DNA of 39,403 nucleotides from Cyanobacteriota bacterium (GTDB lineage: Bacteria > Cyanobacteriota > Cyanobacteriia > PCC-6307 > Cyanobiaceae), in assembly GCA_026389265.1 (NCBI GenBank), contig JAPLIE010000178.1, forward strand, positions 1 to 39,403. Direction: 5' to 3'. The notes under the pieces were generated by a model. It was not told the DNA's origin and did no database searches. It saw nothing but the letters and a program-made list of their open reading frames with translations. Made by a program: the position numbers and the translations under genes. This document shows positions 31,629-39,403 of this stretch, piece after piece (the stretch's first letter is position 1; each line of letters opens with the position of its first letter).

Positions 31629-33183
31629 GGGCCAAGCCGATCCAGAGCAGCACGAGCACCAGGCAGAGTCCGCTCCAGAGCGGCAAGCCCAGCCGGGTCA
31701 CCGCCAGGGGGGCCACCACGGTGATCACCCCCCCGGCGATCAGGGGCTGGAGCAGCAGCTGCTTGATCGAGAAGGCCGGCAGGGCATCGGCCTGGTCGCC
31801 GGGGTCGGCCATGCGCAGCAGTAGCAGTCCGCTGGCTGCCACGCCGGTGGCCTGGCCAAATTCCAGGATGGCTCGCTCAAACCAGGGGGTGGGCAGGATC
31901 CGCGGGCCCAGCAGCAGCACCACCGCCAGGTTCCACGCCAGGCCCGCCACGGCTAGGGCGGTGAGGGGAATCCAGTCCTGGGCGAGCAGCGAGAGGTCGA
32001 GGCAGGCGGTGGCGGCGGTGATCAGCAGATCGGCGGCGAGGGTTGCCACCAGCCCCTGGATCGCTCTTGAGGCCACCGAGGCGTTGCCGCTGCGCTCCAG
32101 CACCAGCCGCACCAGCAGCGAGCCGATGATCGCCAGGGGAAACACAGGTAAGGCCTCGATCACGGCGGCAAAGCCTCCGCCCAGTGCATGGGCCACCCAG
32201 CGCAACCCCTCCAGGGCCAGACAGCCGATCCCCACCGCGATCCCGGCCAGCGCCAGGTTCACGGCCCAGGCAGCGAGGCTGTGGCTCAGGATGCCGGTTC
32301 CGGTGCCTTTGATGTTTGGGGATTCAGGACGGTCGGAGGGGGCAGGCAAGGAGCCGGCCGGTTCCGCCGGCGATCCAGAGGGAGCGGTGATCCCGGCCGC
32401 GTTCAGGGCCGCCGCCGCCGTCGGGGCCTCCGTCGGGGCCGCTGGCGCCATCAAGGTTGCCTCCGGCAGTGGGGCCGCGAAGGCCGCGTCCATGGCGGCG
32501 GCGGGCCCGCCCTTGGTTGCCACCACCGGCGGTACGGGCGCCACCACCTGCAGCCAGCCGACACGACGGGCCACCACCACCACGATGCCGCCCACCAGCG
32601 TGGAGCTGAGCAGTCCCACCGTGGCCATGGCCAGGCCCAGCGCTTCGCCACCCGGAAAGCCGAGCCGTGCGTAGGTGGGTCCCATGGCGGCGGCGGACCC
32701 GTGGCCCCCTTCGTAGGAGACCTCGATCAGGCAGGCCATCAGCGGATGCACCCCCGCCAGGCGGCCCTGCAGGGTCATCACCACCAGGGCCGCCACGAGG
32801 TACTGGCCGAAGGCGAGGGTGAGGGCGAGCAGCACCTGGGCGGAGAGGGGTCGCCAGAGCCCCCCCGGCCGGGGCAGGGGTTTCCCCACCAGCAGGGTGC
32901 CGAACACCAGGGTGAGCAGGATCAGCGGCAGCTCCTGCCACACCGCCAGCACCCCCGGGGGAATCAGGGGCAGGGGCCCGAAGGGGGCCAGGAGCAGGCC
33001 GATCACCCCGGCCAGCAGGGCTTCCGGCACGCCCCACTTGCGGCTGCCCAGGATCCTCCCCAGGCCGGTGCCCAGGGCCAGCACCAGGGCCAGCACCGCC
33101 AGGGCCAGGCCCCAGCTGGCCGCCGGCGCCAGGGCTGCGGTGGCCGCAGGGCTGAGGGAAAGGAGCAAGGCTGGCGCGGTCAC
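31558..33183 (-). CDS. Sodium/glutamate symporter (GltS-like), with a long central loop
   Basis: A polytopic inner-membrane transporter, 541 aa. The first half has four to five membrane helices and the motif EVSYEGGHGSAAAMGPTYAR, with helices such as PLILLTLVFGTLLVG. A long Ala/Pro-rich loop (about residues 230-310) separates it from the second half, which has LPVFPLAIIGSLLVRLVLER, FGQATGVAASGLLLLRM and more helices. This matches GltS/ESS family symporters that import glutamate with sodium. GTG 33183 is the start. The last 15 or so residues (RRGPGRRSARGSWCR) read across the 3' end of the convergent aldolase/SDR gene and look like read-through, so the native C-terminus may have been lost. Confidence 0.83.
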   Translation of the reverse strand: MTAPALLLSLSPAATAALAPAASWGLALAVLALVLALGTGLGRILGSRKWGVPEALLAGVIGLLLAPFGPLPLIPPGVLAVWQELPLILLTLVFGTLLVGKPLPRPGGLWRPLSAQVLLALTLAFGQYLVAALVVMTLQGRLAGVHPLMACLIEVSYEGGHGSAAAMGPTYARLGFPGGEALGLAMATVGLLSSTLVGGIVVVVARRVGWLQVVAPVPPVVATKGGPAAAMDAAFAAPLPEATLMAPAAPTEAPTAAAALNAAGITAPSGSPAEPAGSLPAPSDRPESPNIKGTGTGILSHSLAAWAVNLALAGIAVGIGCLALEGLRWVAHALGGGFAAVIEALPVFPLAIIGSLLVRLVLERSGNASVASRAIQGLVATLAADLLITAATACLDLSLLAQDWIPLTALAVAGLAWNLAVVLLLGPRILPTPWFERAILEFGQATGVAASGLLLLRMADPGDQADALPAFSIKQLLLQPLIAGGVITVVAPLAVTRLGLPLWSGLCLVLVLLWIGLALTLARSRLRRGPGRRSARGSWCR

Positions 33184-33234
33184 ACCCTGAATCCTGCACC
33201 CCCGCGGGGGCCGGCCCCGTGCCCTTCGCTGCCG

Positions 33235-35478
33235 TCAGGGCAGATCGAGATGGCGGCGGAAGAAGGCCTCGGTGGCCTCCAGCACCCGTTGCTGCACGGC
33301 CCGGTCGCGGAAGCCATGGCCCTCGCCGGGGAAGAGATGCACCTCCACCGGGATCCCCCGTTCCCCCAGGGCCAGGGCCATGCGCTCCGTCTGATCCGGT
33401 GGCACCACCGCATCCTCCAGGCCCTGGAAGAAGATCACCGGCACCCTGATGCGGTCGGCGTGCAGCAGGGGGGAGCGCTCCCGGTAGGTGGCCGCCGCCT
33501 CCGGCCACGGACCCACCAGCCCATCAAGGTAGCGCGCCTCGAAGCGGTGGGTATGGCGCACCATTCCTTCCAGGTCGGCCACGGCGTAGCGGCAGGCGCC
33601 GGCCCGGAACACCGCACCGCCGCAGAGGGCCGCCAGCACGGTGAAACCGGCGGCGCTGCCCCCCTCGATCGCGATCCGCCGCGGATCGGCCCGCTCTGCC
33701 GCCACCAGTGCCGCCGCCGCCGCCGCGCAGTCGGCCCCATCCACCACACCCCACTGCCCATCGACCCGTTCGCGGTAGGCGCGGCCGAAGCCCGTGGAGC
33801 CGCCGTAGTTCACATCCACCACCCCCCAGCCGCGGCTGGTCCAGAACTGGATGGCCAGGTTCAGCCCCGTGCGGGCCATCCCGGTGGGTCCGCTGTGGCC
33901 CCTCACCAGCAGGGGGGCGCCGGGGTGGCTGCCGCCGCGGGGGGGGTAGTACCAGGCTTGAGTAGGCCGGCCGCCATGGCCCTCGAACCAGAGGGGCTCT
34001 GGGAGGCTGATGGCCGCCGCCGCCAGGGGGCTGGCGGCGGCGGGGGTATGGCGCCAGCGGCCGCTGGCGGTGTCGAGCTCCAGCAGGCCGGCTGGATCGG
34101 AGGGGGAAGCGGCGATGGCCACCAGGCGGCCCCGCTCGGCCACCACGGCGGCCAGATCATCGAAGCGCAGGTCGTAGGGATGCCAGCGGAAAGCCCCGCC
34201 CTCCGCCGCCACCAGCCGGCCCAGGCGCCAGCGGCCCTCGAAGCAGGCGGCCGCCACCAGCGCCTCGCCATCCCAGGCGGTGGTGGCCATGCCATACACC
34301 CACTGGGGCATGCCGAATTCGGCCTGCAGCGGCAGCAGAGGCCTCCAGGCGGGCTCCTCGCCGGCGCCCAGGGCCTCGGCGGCCTCAAGCCGCTCGAGGT
34401 TCCACCAGCCGCTGCGATCGCAACTCACCACCAGATCGGCCGGTTGGCCCTCCCGGGGAATCCAGAGGGGCTGGAACACCGAAACGGCCGGACCCTCCCC
34501 AGCCATGGTTCCGGCGATCGGCCGGCAGTCTGCGAGGGAGCCCTCCGGCGTCAGCCGCCCCAGCCAGAGCTGGCTTCGCTCCCAGGGCATCGAGGGCCGC
34601 TGCCACTCGATCCAGGCCAGATGGCTGCCGGAGGGGCTGAGCACGGCGTAGCCACAGAAATCGGCGGGCTGTCGCAGCAACTGCGGCTCGCCGCCCGCCA
34701 GGGGCACGCTCACCAGGGCCTCCTGTTCGCCGGTTTCGAGCACGCCGATCCAAAGGCCGCGGGCCGGGTCGATCAGGCCATCGGCGAAACGGCGCTCCGG
34801 ATCGGGCTCGGTGAGCCGACGGGGCTCAGCAGCGGCCATCGTCTGCGGGCTGGCCGTGGGGGCTGCGGCGACGCCGGCCTCCAGCGGCGGCAGATCCAGA
34901 CGCCAGAGGCAGCGGTCGCCGTCATCGACCCACACCACCACCGTGGCCCCGACATGGGCTCCTGAGGGGCCCGATGCCGCGGAGCCTGCCGTGACCTCCG
35001 ACGGACCAGCCACGGGACCAACCGCTTTGTTGCCACTGGAGAGATCCTCACCGCTTCCTGGCTGAGGGCCAGTCCATGGCAAGCCAACACCCGGCGCGCC
35101 ATTCCCCGGCGTGCCGACCGGTGCGGCATCGAGGGGCTCCCAGGCACCGGCTTCCGAGCGACCGGCTTCGATGGCTTCGAGTGGCGCTGCCGTTTCGGCT
35201 GGCCAGCCTCCCACCGCATAGGCGCCGCCGCCATAGGCATGGATGCGGCTGCGCACATCGGCGCCGGCGGGGGTGATCTCATGCCCGGGCGGCGCGCTGG
35301 CGGTGGGGCTGGCGGGGAGTTCCACCGGCCCGGCTGGTCGCATCAGCAGGCGGGTTCGGCCGCCATCCTCCGGCCGTCGCTCCAGCCAGAACAGCCTTCC
35401 CCCCTGCAGCCGCGGCTCGGACCAGAGCGGGAGGGCCCCCACCACCTGCGACGCCGCTAACGGGCCATGCCCCACCAC
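33235..35478 (-). CDS. S9-family prolyl oligopeptidase-like peptidase
   Basis: A serine peptidase with an N-terminal beta-propeller (about residues 30-480) and a C-terminal alpha/beta-hydrolase (about 490-747). The nucleophile Ser is in IEGGSAAGF (about 607), the Asp in GLEDAVVPP (about 688) and the His in GEGHGFRD (about 720). YYPPRGGSHPGAPLLVRGHS and VNYGGSTGFGRAYRERVDGQ are typical of S9C-like acylaminoacyl peptidases. A disordered insert (about 120-200, rich in Gly/Pro/Ser/Ala) interrupts the propeller. GTG 35478 is used, with GTG 35475 adjacent. It is divergent from def and 51 bp upstream of the GltS-like gene, possibly in one transcript. Confidence 0.92.
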   Translation of the reverse strand: MVGHGPLAASQVVGALPLWSEPRLQGGRLFWLERRPEDGGRTRLLMRPAGPVELPASPTASAPPGHEITPAGADVRSRIHAYGGGAYAVGGWPAETAAPLEAIEAGRSEAGAWEPLDAAPVGTPGNGAPGVGLPWTGPQPGSGEDLSSGNKAVGPVAGPSEVTAGSAASGPSGAHVGATVVVWVDDGDRCLWRLDLPPLEAGVAAAPTASPQTMAAAEPRRLTEPDPERRFADGLIDPARGLWIGVLETGEQEALVSVPLAGGEPQLLRQPADFCGYAVLSPSGSHLAWIEWQRPSMPWERSQLWLGRLTPEGSLADCRPIAGTMAGEGPAVSVFQPLWIPREGQPADLVVSCDRSGWWNLERLEAAEALGAGEEPAWRPLLPLQAEFGMPQWVYGMATTAWDGEALVAAACFEGRWRLGRLVAAEGGAFRWHPYDLRFDDLAAVVAERGRLVAIAASPSDPAGLLELDTASGRWRHTPAAASPLAAAAISLPEPLWFEGHGGRPTQAWYYPPRGGSHPGAPLLVRGHSGPTGMARTGLNLAIQFWTSRGWGVVDVNYGGSTGFGRAYRERVDGQWGVVDGADCAAAAAALVAAERADPRRIAIEGGSAAGFTVLAALCGGAVFRAGACRYAVADLEGMVRHTHRFEARYLDGLVGPWPEAAATYRERSPLLHADRIRVPVIFFQGLEDAVVPPDQTERMALALGERGIPVEVHLFPGEGHGFRDRAVQQRVLEATEAFFRRHLDLP

Positions 35479-35501
35479 CGAATGCTCCTGCCCATGGCTT
35501 C

Positions 35502-35507
35502 TACAAT
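35502..35507 (+). promoter_or_regulatory. -10 element of def promoter
   Basis: TACAAT matches the -10 consensus at five of six positions, about 28 bp before the def start. No good -35 is seen at normal spacing. AGGA at 35523-35526 then gives an 8-nt spacing to TTG 35535. Confidence 0.45.
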
Positions 35508-35534
35508 CTCTAGCAACGTTTCAGGAACCGCCCG

Positions 35535-36140
35535 TTGGCGCGCAGCTTCGCCCAGATGGCCCGGTCGGCCGAGCAGGGCAACCGCACGGTGCACGTGCCC
35601 AAGGAGCCCCTGGCCGAATCGCCCCTGCCGATTCACACCCTCGGCTCCCGCGAGCTGCGCACCCCCGCCAAGCGGATCAGCAAGGTGGATGAGCCGTTGC
35701 GCGATCTCGTCCGCGACATGCTGCGCAGCATGTACACCGCCCGGGGGATCGGTTTGGCCGCACCCCAGGTCGGCGTGCATAAGCAGTTGTTGGTGATCGA
35801 CCTCGATCTCGAAGAGGCGGCCACGCCGCCGCTGGTGCTGATCAATCCGGAGATCACCGCCGCCAGTGCCTCCTTGAACACCTACGAGGAGGGCTGCCTG
35901 AGCATTCCCAAGGTGTATCTGGAGGTGGTGCGTCCCTCCACGGTGGAGGTGAGCTTTCGCGACGACCAAGGCCGGCCGCGGCGGATCAAGGCTGATGGCC
36001 TGCTGGCCCGCTGCATCCAGCACGAACTGGATCATCTCAACGGCGTGCTGTTCGTCGATCGCGTCACCGACGAGCTGAGCCTCAATGAGGAGCTGCGGCA
36101 GCACGGCTTCGAGCGCCGCCACGTCGAGTCGATCCGCTGA
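35535..36140 (+). CDS. def: Peptide deformylase
   Basis: Metallo-enzyme that removes the formyl group from nascent N-terminal methionine. The three catalytic motifs are intact: GIGLAAPQVG, EEGCLSIP (metal Cys) and HELDH (metal His pair and catalytic Glu). The full 201-aa version begins MARSFAQMARSAEQ, which I recall as the conserved start in marine Synechococcus/Prochlorococcus deformylases; its codon here is TTG 35535, supported by AGGA 8 nt upstream. ATG 35556 is an alternative that would remove seven residues. The C-terminal tail (about 30 residues) continues past the core. The following small membrane-protein gene starts one base after its stop. Confidence 0.96.
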   Translation: MARSFAQMARSAEQGNRTVHVPKEPLAESPLPIHTLGSRELRTPAKRISKVDEPLRDLVRDMLRSMYTARGIGLAAPQVGVHKQLLVIDLDLEEAATPPLVLINPEITAASASLNTYEEGCLSIPKVYLEVVRPSTVEVSFRDDQGRPRRIKADGLLARCIQHELDHLNGVLFVDRVTDELSLNEELRQHGFERRHVESIR

Positions 36141-36141
36141 C

Positions 36142-36339
36142 ATGCCGATGAAACCCCTGGCGGGCCTCTTCCTTGCCCTGGCCTGCGTGCTCGGAATCGC
36201 GGCCACGGGCTCGGTGTTCGAGTTGGCCTATGGCGATCCCGATCTTGGTGTTACCACCACCCGCTTGATCCTGGGGGCTTGCCTGCCCGGCACCTTGGTG
36301 GCTCTGGTGCTGGCAATCCGCATCAACCGGCCGGCCTGA
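36142..36339 (+). CDS. Small two-helix membrane protein
   Basis: A 65-aa protein with two hydrophobic segments (LAGLFLALACVLGIAATGSV and RLILGACLPGTLVALVLAI) joined by a short acidic loop YGDPDLG. It starts at ATG 36142, a single base after the def stop, so it is almost certainly co-transcribed and may be translationally coupled. I do not recognise the family. The first segment is long enough to be a signal anchor. Confidence 0.7.
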   Translation: MPMKPLAGLFLALACVLGIAATGSVFELAYGDPDLGVTTTRLILGACLPGTLVALVLAIRINRPA

Positions 36340-36595
36340 GGGCCGCGAGGGCTGTCACTGCGCAGCGGTCGATGCCGTAGCAGCGCTGTGGTTGAAGCAG
36401 GACCCGAACAGGAGCCCGTTTCGATCACGATCCCGCGGCCGGACAGCGCTCGATCCGTTCCGATGGGCCCTGCTCCAGTTCGCGCAACTCCACAGGCGGA
36501 GCTTGTCGAGCCTCCCCGGCCGGCCGCAGGAGGGGCCACCCCAACGCTGGGGCTGCAGGGCCCCTGCATACGATTCGTCCCTGCCGCCATCCGCC

Positions 36596-37348
36596 GTGAG
36601 GTTCCCCGTGCGTCTTCCCTTCCCCCTCCGGATCGCTCCCCCTGCGCAACGGGCCGCGGCGGTTGCCGTGTTCAGCTGCCTGGTCGGTGGGGCGATTGGA
36701 CCCGCAACCCTGCCCGCGCGGGCCCAGTCCTCGGAGCCCTCCGCCTTCGCCACGCCGGCGCCTTCGCTGTTCGGCATGGCAGAACTCGATCCCCAGAAGT
36801 TTCTGGTGGTGGCGGCGCCGATCGGCAGCAGCAGCCGCTCCCAGCTGAATATCTATGAACAGGTGAATGGCCGGCGCCCCTGCTTCGCGGTGGCCACCGG
36901 CCGCCCGGCGGTGGTGAATCCCCTGCTCAGCAGCTTTGATTTCAGCGGCATCTGCGGCCGCTACATCGATGCCAACGGTTACTCGGTGCGGGTCGGCAAC
37001 ATCGATCTGGCCACGGTGTATCGCCTGAGCGTCGTGAATCAAGACAGCGACATTCTGCTGATGGCCCTGCCCACCCGTCCCGGGGCGGGTCCGGAGATGG
37101 TGGTGGGCCGCACCCTCGGCAGTGGCACCGGCTTCCTGAAGCTCGAGCTCGAACCCGGCTGGAGGTTGGCGCGCCGCACGTTCCGCGGCCGTTCCCTGGG
37201 CCATGTGTACCTCTACCGCGACAGCTGGCCGGCGCTCTCCGCCAGCAGTGCTCCTGGCCTGGGCTCCGAGGCGGCGCCCGCCGCTGTTCGCTCCAACCCC
37301 TCGCTGACCCCATCGGCTCCCCCCTCACCACCGCCAGGGGTGCGATGA
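36596..37348 (+). CDS. Secreted DUF3747 domain protein
   Basis: A 250-aa protein. GTG 36596 gives a signal peptide: basic start (RFPVRLPFPLRI), hydrophobic AAAVAVFSCLVGGAIG, and likely cleavage after PARA. The DUF3747 core has FLVVAAPIGSSSRSQLNIYE, SSFDFSGICGRYIDANGYSV and YRLSVVNQDSDILLMALPT, with Cys residues that could form a disulfide. The C-terminus (about 225-250) is Ser/Pro-rich. GTG 36608 is an alternative start. The family is cyanobacterial and its function unknown; a periplasmic or outer-envelope location is inferred from the signal peptide. Confidence 0.82.
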   Translation: MRFPVRLPFPLRIAPPAQRAAAVAVFSCLVGGAIGPATLPARAQSSEPSAFATPAPSLFGMAELDPQKFLVVAAPIGSSSRSQLNIYEQVNGRRPCFAVATGRPAVVNPLLSSFDFSGICGRYIDANGYSVRVGNIDLATVYRLSVVNQDSDILLMALPTRPGAGPEMVVGRTLGSGTGFLKLELEPGWRLARRTFRGRSLGHVYLYRDSWPALSASSAPGLGSEAAPAAVRSNPSLTPSAPPSPPPGVR

Positions 37349-37356
37349 GGGTCGGT

Positions 37357-37365
37357 TGCTAAGAT
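37357..37365 (+). promoter_or_regulatory. Extended -10 promoter of rpsU
   Basis: TGCTAAGAT combines a TGn extension with the -10-like TAAGAT, about 31 bp before the rpsU start. No clear -35 is present, as is usual with extended -10 promoters. Confidence 0.45.
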
Positions 37366-37395
37366 TGAAGGCTGTGTGCGTCTCCGCAGCATTTC

Positions 37396-37566
37396 ATGAC
37401 CCAGGTCACCGTCGGCGAAAACGAAGGGATCGAATCCGCCCTGCGTCGCTTCAAGCGACAGGTGTCCAAGGCCGGCATCTTTGCCGATCTGAAGCGGCTG
37501 CGGCACCACGAGACGCCCACCGAGAAGTACAAACGCAAGGCCCAGCAGCGCCGCCGCCGCCGCTGA
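37396..37566 (+). CDS. rpsU: 30S ribosomal protein S21
   Basis: A 56-aa basic protein: [20 protein letters not shown], then [20 protein letters not shown] and an Arg/Lys-rich tail ([14 protein letters not shown]). This matches bS21, a late-joining 30S protein near the anti-Shine-Dalgarno end of 16S rRNA, involved in translation initiation. ATG 37396 is preceded by an extended -10 promoter at 37357-37365 and followed at once by a strong hairpin (37563-37597), so it is probably a single-gene transcript. Confidence 0.95.
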   Translation: MTQVTVGENEGIESALRRFKRQVSKAGIFADLKRLRHHETPTEKYKRKAQQRRRRR

Positions 37567-37597
37567 GGGAGCGGCCCACTTCGGCTCCGTCCCTCAG
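37563..37597 (+). terminator. Hairpin at the rpsU 3' end
   Basis: CTGAGGGA-g-CGG (37563-37574) pairs with CCG-TCCCTCAG (37587-37597), an 11-bp stem with one bulged base that includes the rpsU stop codon. There is no T-run after it, so it may be a terminator-like or RNA-stabilising structure. Confidence 0.5.
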
Positions 37598-37990
37598 CCC
37601 TGGCTGGGGTGGCCTGTTCATCACGGATGGCTAAGGATTTATGGGCCATTCGTTGTTGTGACGTTTTTTTGTGCTCCCTGGTGAGCTCCGGAAGCGTTTT
37701 GCCCATCGGAATGCGCCCCACTCAGCCGGTCTGACCCAGGCGAGACTCTCCCAAGAGCTCCGAGAGCTTGACGGCACCCCCACTGTGCAGATCCGCGCCA
37801 GCGGTCGCTGCCGGTGGATAAGTCGCTGGGCTGCCACCCGCATGCGTGCTGCAGAACTGGTGGACCTACCGGTTCGCTGACGGATCCGCTGGATCCAGGC
37901 CTGAGAGCCTCGCCTGCTGCCCCTGGCTTCGCTCTCCTCCCCTTCCGGCCCCCCGACCCGGTTCGCCCTGTGGCTGGCCGTGGCGATGAA
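37598..37990. other. Gap after rpsU without a supported gene
   Basis: Several short open frames cross this stretch, for example a plus-strand frame from 37671 to 37880, but none has protein-like composition or a family signature I recognise. It lies between rpsU and the 3' end of the comM-like gene. Confidence 0.5.
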
Positions 37991-38088
37991 TCACGCCTTC
38001 GGCAATCCCCGCGAGGAAGCGGCCCATCTCCCCCCCCCTGGTGGATGTGCAGCCCTACCGCGACCGGCTGCGGCTCCGCTCCCGCTGA
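37930..38088 (+). pseudogene. Possible frameshifted small ORF at a C9 tract
   Basis: A plus-strand frame reads TRFALWLAVAMNHAFGNPRE then EAAHLPP up to nine consecutive C (38030-38038). Dropping one C joins it to LVDVQPYRDRLRLRSR and a stop at 38086-38088. The joined peptide looks more protein-like than neighbouring shadow frames, but no start codon is obvious and the family is unknown. It overlaps the antisense tail of the comM-like gene, so one of the two is probably not real. Confidence 0.25.
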
Positions 38089-39403
38089 CCTCGGAATCCG
38101 CACCCATCCCCAGGCCATCGAAGCTGCGGTAGGTGAGGGCCTCGGCCACCGCCGCCGGCCCCACCCGCTCCTGCTGCTCCAGATCGCTGATCGTGCGGGC
38201 CACCCGCAACAGCCGTGCGCCCGATCGCGCTGAAAGATGCCGTTGGCGGATGGCCTGCTCCCAGAGGGCCAGGGCCGCGGTATCGAGCCGAAGTGCCTGG
38301 GCCAGGGATGCCGCCGGCAGTTCCGCGTTGCCGCAGCCGCCGGGGTTGCGGGCCGCGGAGCGTTGCCTTGCCACCAGAACCCGCTCGGCCACTGTGCGGC
38401 TCCCCTCGGGAGCCCCAGGAGCCTTGCCCTCCATCTCCGTTGGTTCGCTGTCCTGCCGATAGGCCCCCGCCAGATCGTGGGGGTCGCAGCGGCGCATCAC
38501 CACCTGCAGATCGATGCGGTCGAGCAACGGCCCGGAGAGCCGGCCCCAGTAGCGCCGCCGTTCCGCTTCGCCGCAGCGGCAGGGGCGCTCCGGGTCGCCC
38601 CACCAGCCGCAGGGGCAGGGATTGGTGGCTCCCACCAAAGTGATGCGGCAGGGGAAGCGGCAGCGCTGACGGGTACGGCTGATCCACACCTCTCCCTCCT
38701 CAAGGGGCTGGCGCAGCTGATCGAGCACGGCGCGGCGGAACTCGGCCAGCTCATCGAGGAACAGCACGCCGTTATGGGCCAGGCTCAGCTCCCCCGGTCG
38801 CGGCAGCGTGCCGCCGCCAATCAGGGCCGCGGCCGAGCAGCTGTGGTGGGGGCTGCGGAAGGGACGCCTGCGGATCAGGCCAGCACCCTCCGGCAACAGC
38901 CCCGCCACGGAGTGCAGCTGGGTGAGTTCCAGGGCCTCCCGGTGCTCCAGGGGCGGCAGCAGGGACAGCAGCCGGCGGGCCAGCATCGTCTTGCCGGTGC
39001 CTGGGGGGCCGACCAGCAGCAGGTGATGGTCGCCGGCGGCGGCGATCTCCAAAGCCCGCCGGCCGTGCTGCTGCCCCCGCACCTCGGCGAGATCGAGGCT
39101 CTCGCAGCTCAAGCCAGCAGCCAGGGCCCTGCCGCAGGGCTGGGGCGGAGGTGGCGCGGCCAGCAGGGGGTCAGCCAGCACCGCCATGGCTTCCTTCAGG
39201 GTGCCAGCCGCCCACACCGCCAGGCCCTCCACCAGGCGGGCCTCGGCCGCATTGGCGCTGGACACCAACAGGGCCCGCACCCCCTGGCTCCGGGCCGCCA
39301 GGGCGAGCGCCAGCACCCCCCGCACCGGTCTGAGGCTGCCGTCGAGGCCCAGTTCAGCGGCGCTCCAGACGCCCTCCAGCTGCTCCAGGGGGAGCTGGCC
39401 GCT
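37991..39403 (-). CDS. ComM/YifB-type Mg-chelatase-like AAA+ ATPase (5' end outside window)
   Basis: An AAA+ ATPase of the ComM/YifB family, a helicase-like protein involved in branch migration during natural transformation in other bacteria. The gene enters from beyond the right edge; the visible part begins within the N-terminal ChlI-like domain (LEGVWSAAELGLDGSLRPVR). Walker A is LLLVGPPGTGKTMLARR, followed by FRSPHHSCSAAALIGGG and Walker B GVLFLDELAEFRR. The NPCPCGWWGD motif and a cysteine-rich RPCRCGEAERRR are characteristic of the family, as is SGPLLDRIDLQV. The C-terminal domain has ARQRSAARNPG and LSARSGARLLRVARTISDLE. After YRSFDGLG it continues for about 40 Gly/Ala/Arg-rich residues, not usual for the family, possibly because the original stop was lost. 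Confidence 0.9.
   Translation of the reverse strand, partial: SGQLPLEQLEGVWSAAELGLDGSLRPVRGVLALALAARSQGVRALLVSSANAAEARLVEGLAVWAAGTLKEAMAVLADPLLAAPPPPQPCGRALAAGLSCESLDLAEVRGQQHGRRALEIAAAGDHHLLLVGPPGTGKTMLARRLLSLLPPLEHREALELTQLHSVAGLLPEGAGLIRRRPFRSPHHSCSAAALIGGGTLPRPGELSLAHNGVLFLDELAEFRRAVLDQLRQPLEEGEVWISRTRQRCRFPCRITLVGATNPCPCGWWGDPERPCRCGEAERRRYWGRLSGPLLDRIDLQVVMRRCDPHDLAGAYRQDSEPTEMEGKAPGAPEGSRTVAERVLVARQRSAARNPGGCGNAELPAASLAQALRLDTAALALWEQAIRQRHLSARSGARLLRVARTISDLEQQERVGPAAVAEALTYRSFDGLGMGADSEVSGSGAAAGRGRAAHPPGGGRWAASSRGLPKA

Noticed and set aside
32188-34965. A 925-codon open frame on the plus strand
   Set aside because: It crosses the symporter and peptidase genes in antisense; the residues are Gly/Gln/His-rich, as expected for a shadow of GC-rich coding DNA.

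Overview
The window (about 39.4 kb, very GC-rich) comes from a picocyanobacterium of the Synechococcus/Cyanobium type. The evidence is phycobilisome genes (rod-core linker cpcG, bilin lyase cpcS), a SufR-controlled sufBCDS operon led by the ferredoxin-thioredoxin reductase catalytic subunit ftrC, cyanobacterial families such as DUF4912, DUF3747 and Uma2, frequent GTG/TTG starts, and an overlapping HIP1 pair. This assignment rests on protein family recognition only; no search was run.

Layout. 1-3877: a partial DUF4912 gene, cpcG with its own terminator, an 11-bp periodic repeat, cpcS, and a DMT permease. 3843-11015: the Fe-S assembly locus. sufR and a coupled hypothetical gene run leftward. 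ftrC-sufB-sufC-sufD-sufS run rightward, with sufC/D/S overlapping. A perfect inverted repeat in the divergent gap is the best SufR operator candidate. 11016-13650: a lower-GC coiled-coil membrane protein with a RodZ-like tail, two gene remnants, and rlmH. 13648-18173: a DUF1543 protein, a GH18 chitinase preceded by a LuxR-type regulator with a degenerate receiver, and a lipoprotein amidase.

18367-25655 is accessory DNA: a Uma2 nuclease, an AbrB/PIN toxin-antitoxin pair, a retropepsin-like protease, DUF3465, an aldo/keto reductase flanked on both sides by fragments of other genes, a VOC protein, mtnA, a ribbon-helix-helix protein, an orphan LuxR helix-turn-helix fragment, and a cluster of tandem duplications. 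The two fragments beside the reductase are partial copies of genes that are intact elsewhere in the window (sufS and the retropepsin-like gene).

25656-39403: a methyltransferase, an MDR oxidoreductase, htpX, a hypothetical gene, a bifunctional aldolase/SDR gene with a decayed SDR half abutting a GltS-type symporter, an S9 peptidase divergent from def, a small membrane protein, a DUF3747 secreted protein, rpsU (56 aa), and a partial comM/yifB ATPase gene.

The clearest functional unit is Fe-S biogenesis: SufR senses cluster status, SufBCD assembles clusters, SufS supplies sulfur, and FtrC is itself a [4Fe-4S] enzyme. The most unusual features are the gene debris, the in-frame deletion in the aldolase/SDR gene, the long homopolymer tract at the sufR start, the chitinase/LuxR pair, and the 11-bp repeat upstream of cpcG. 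I saw no CRISPR array, rRNA, or tRNA I could support.
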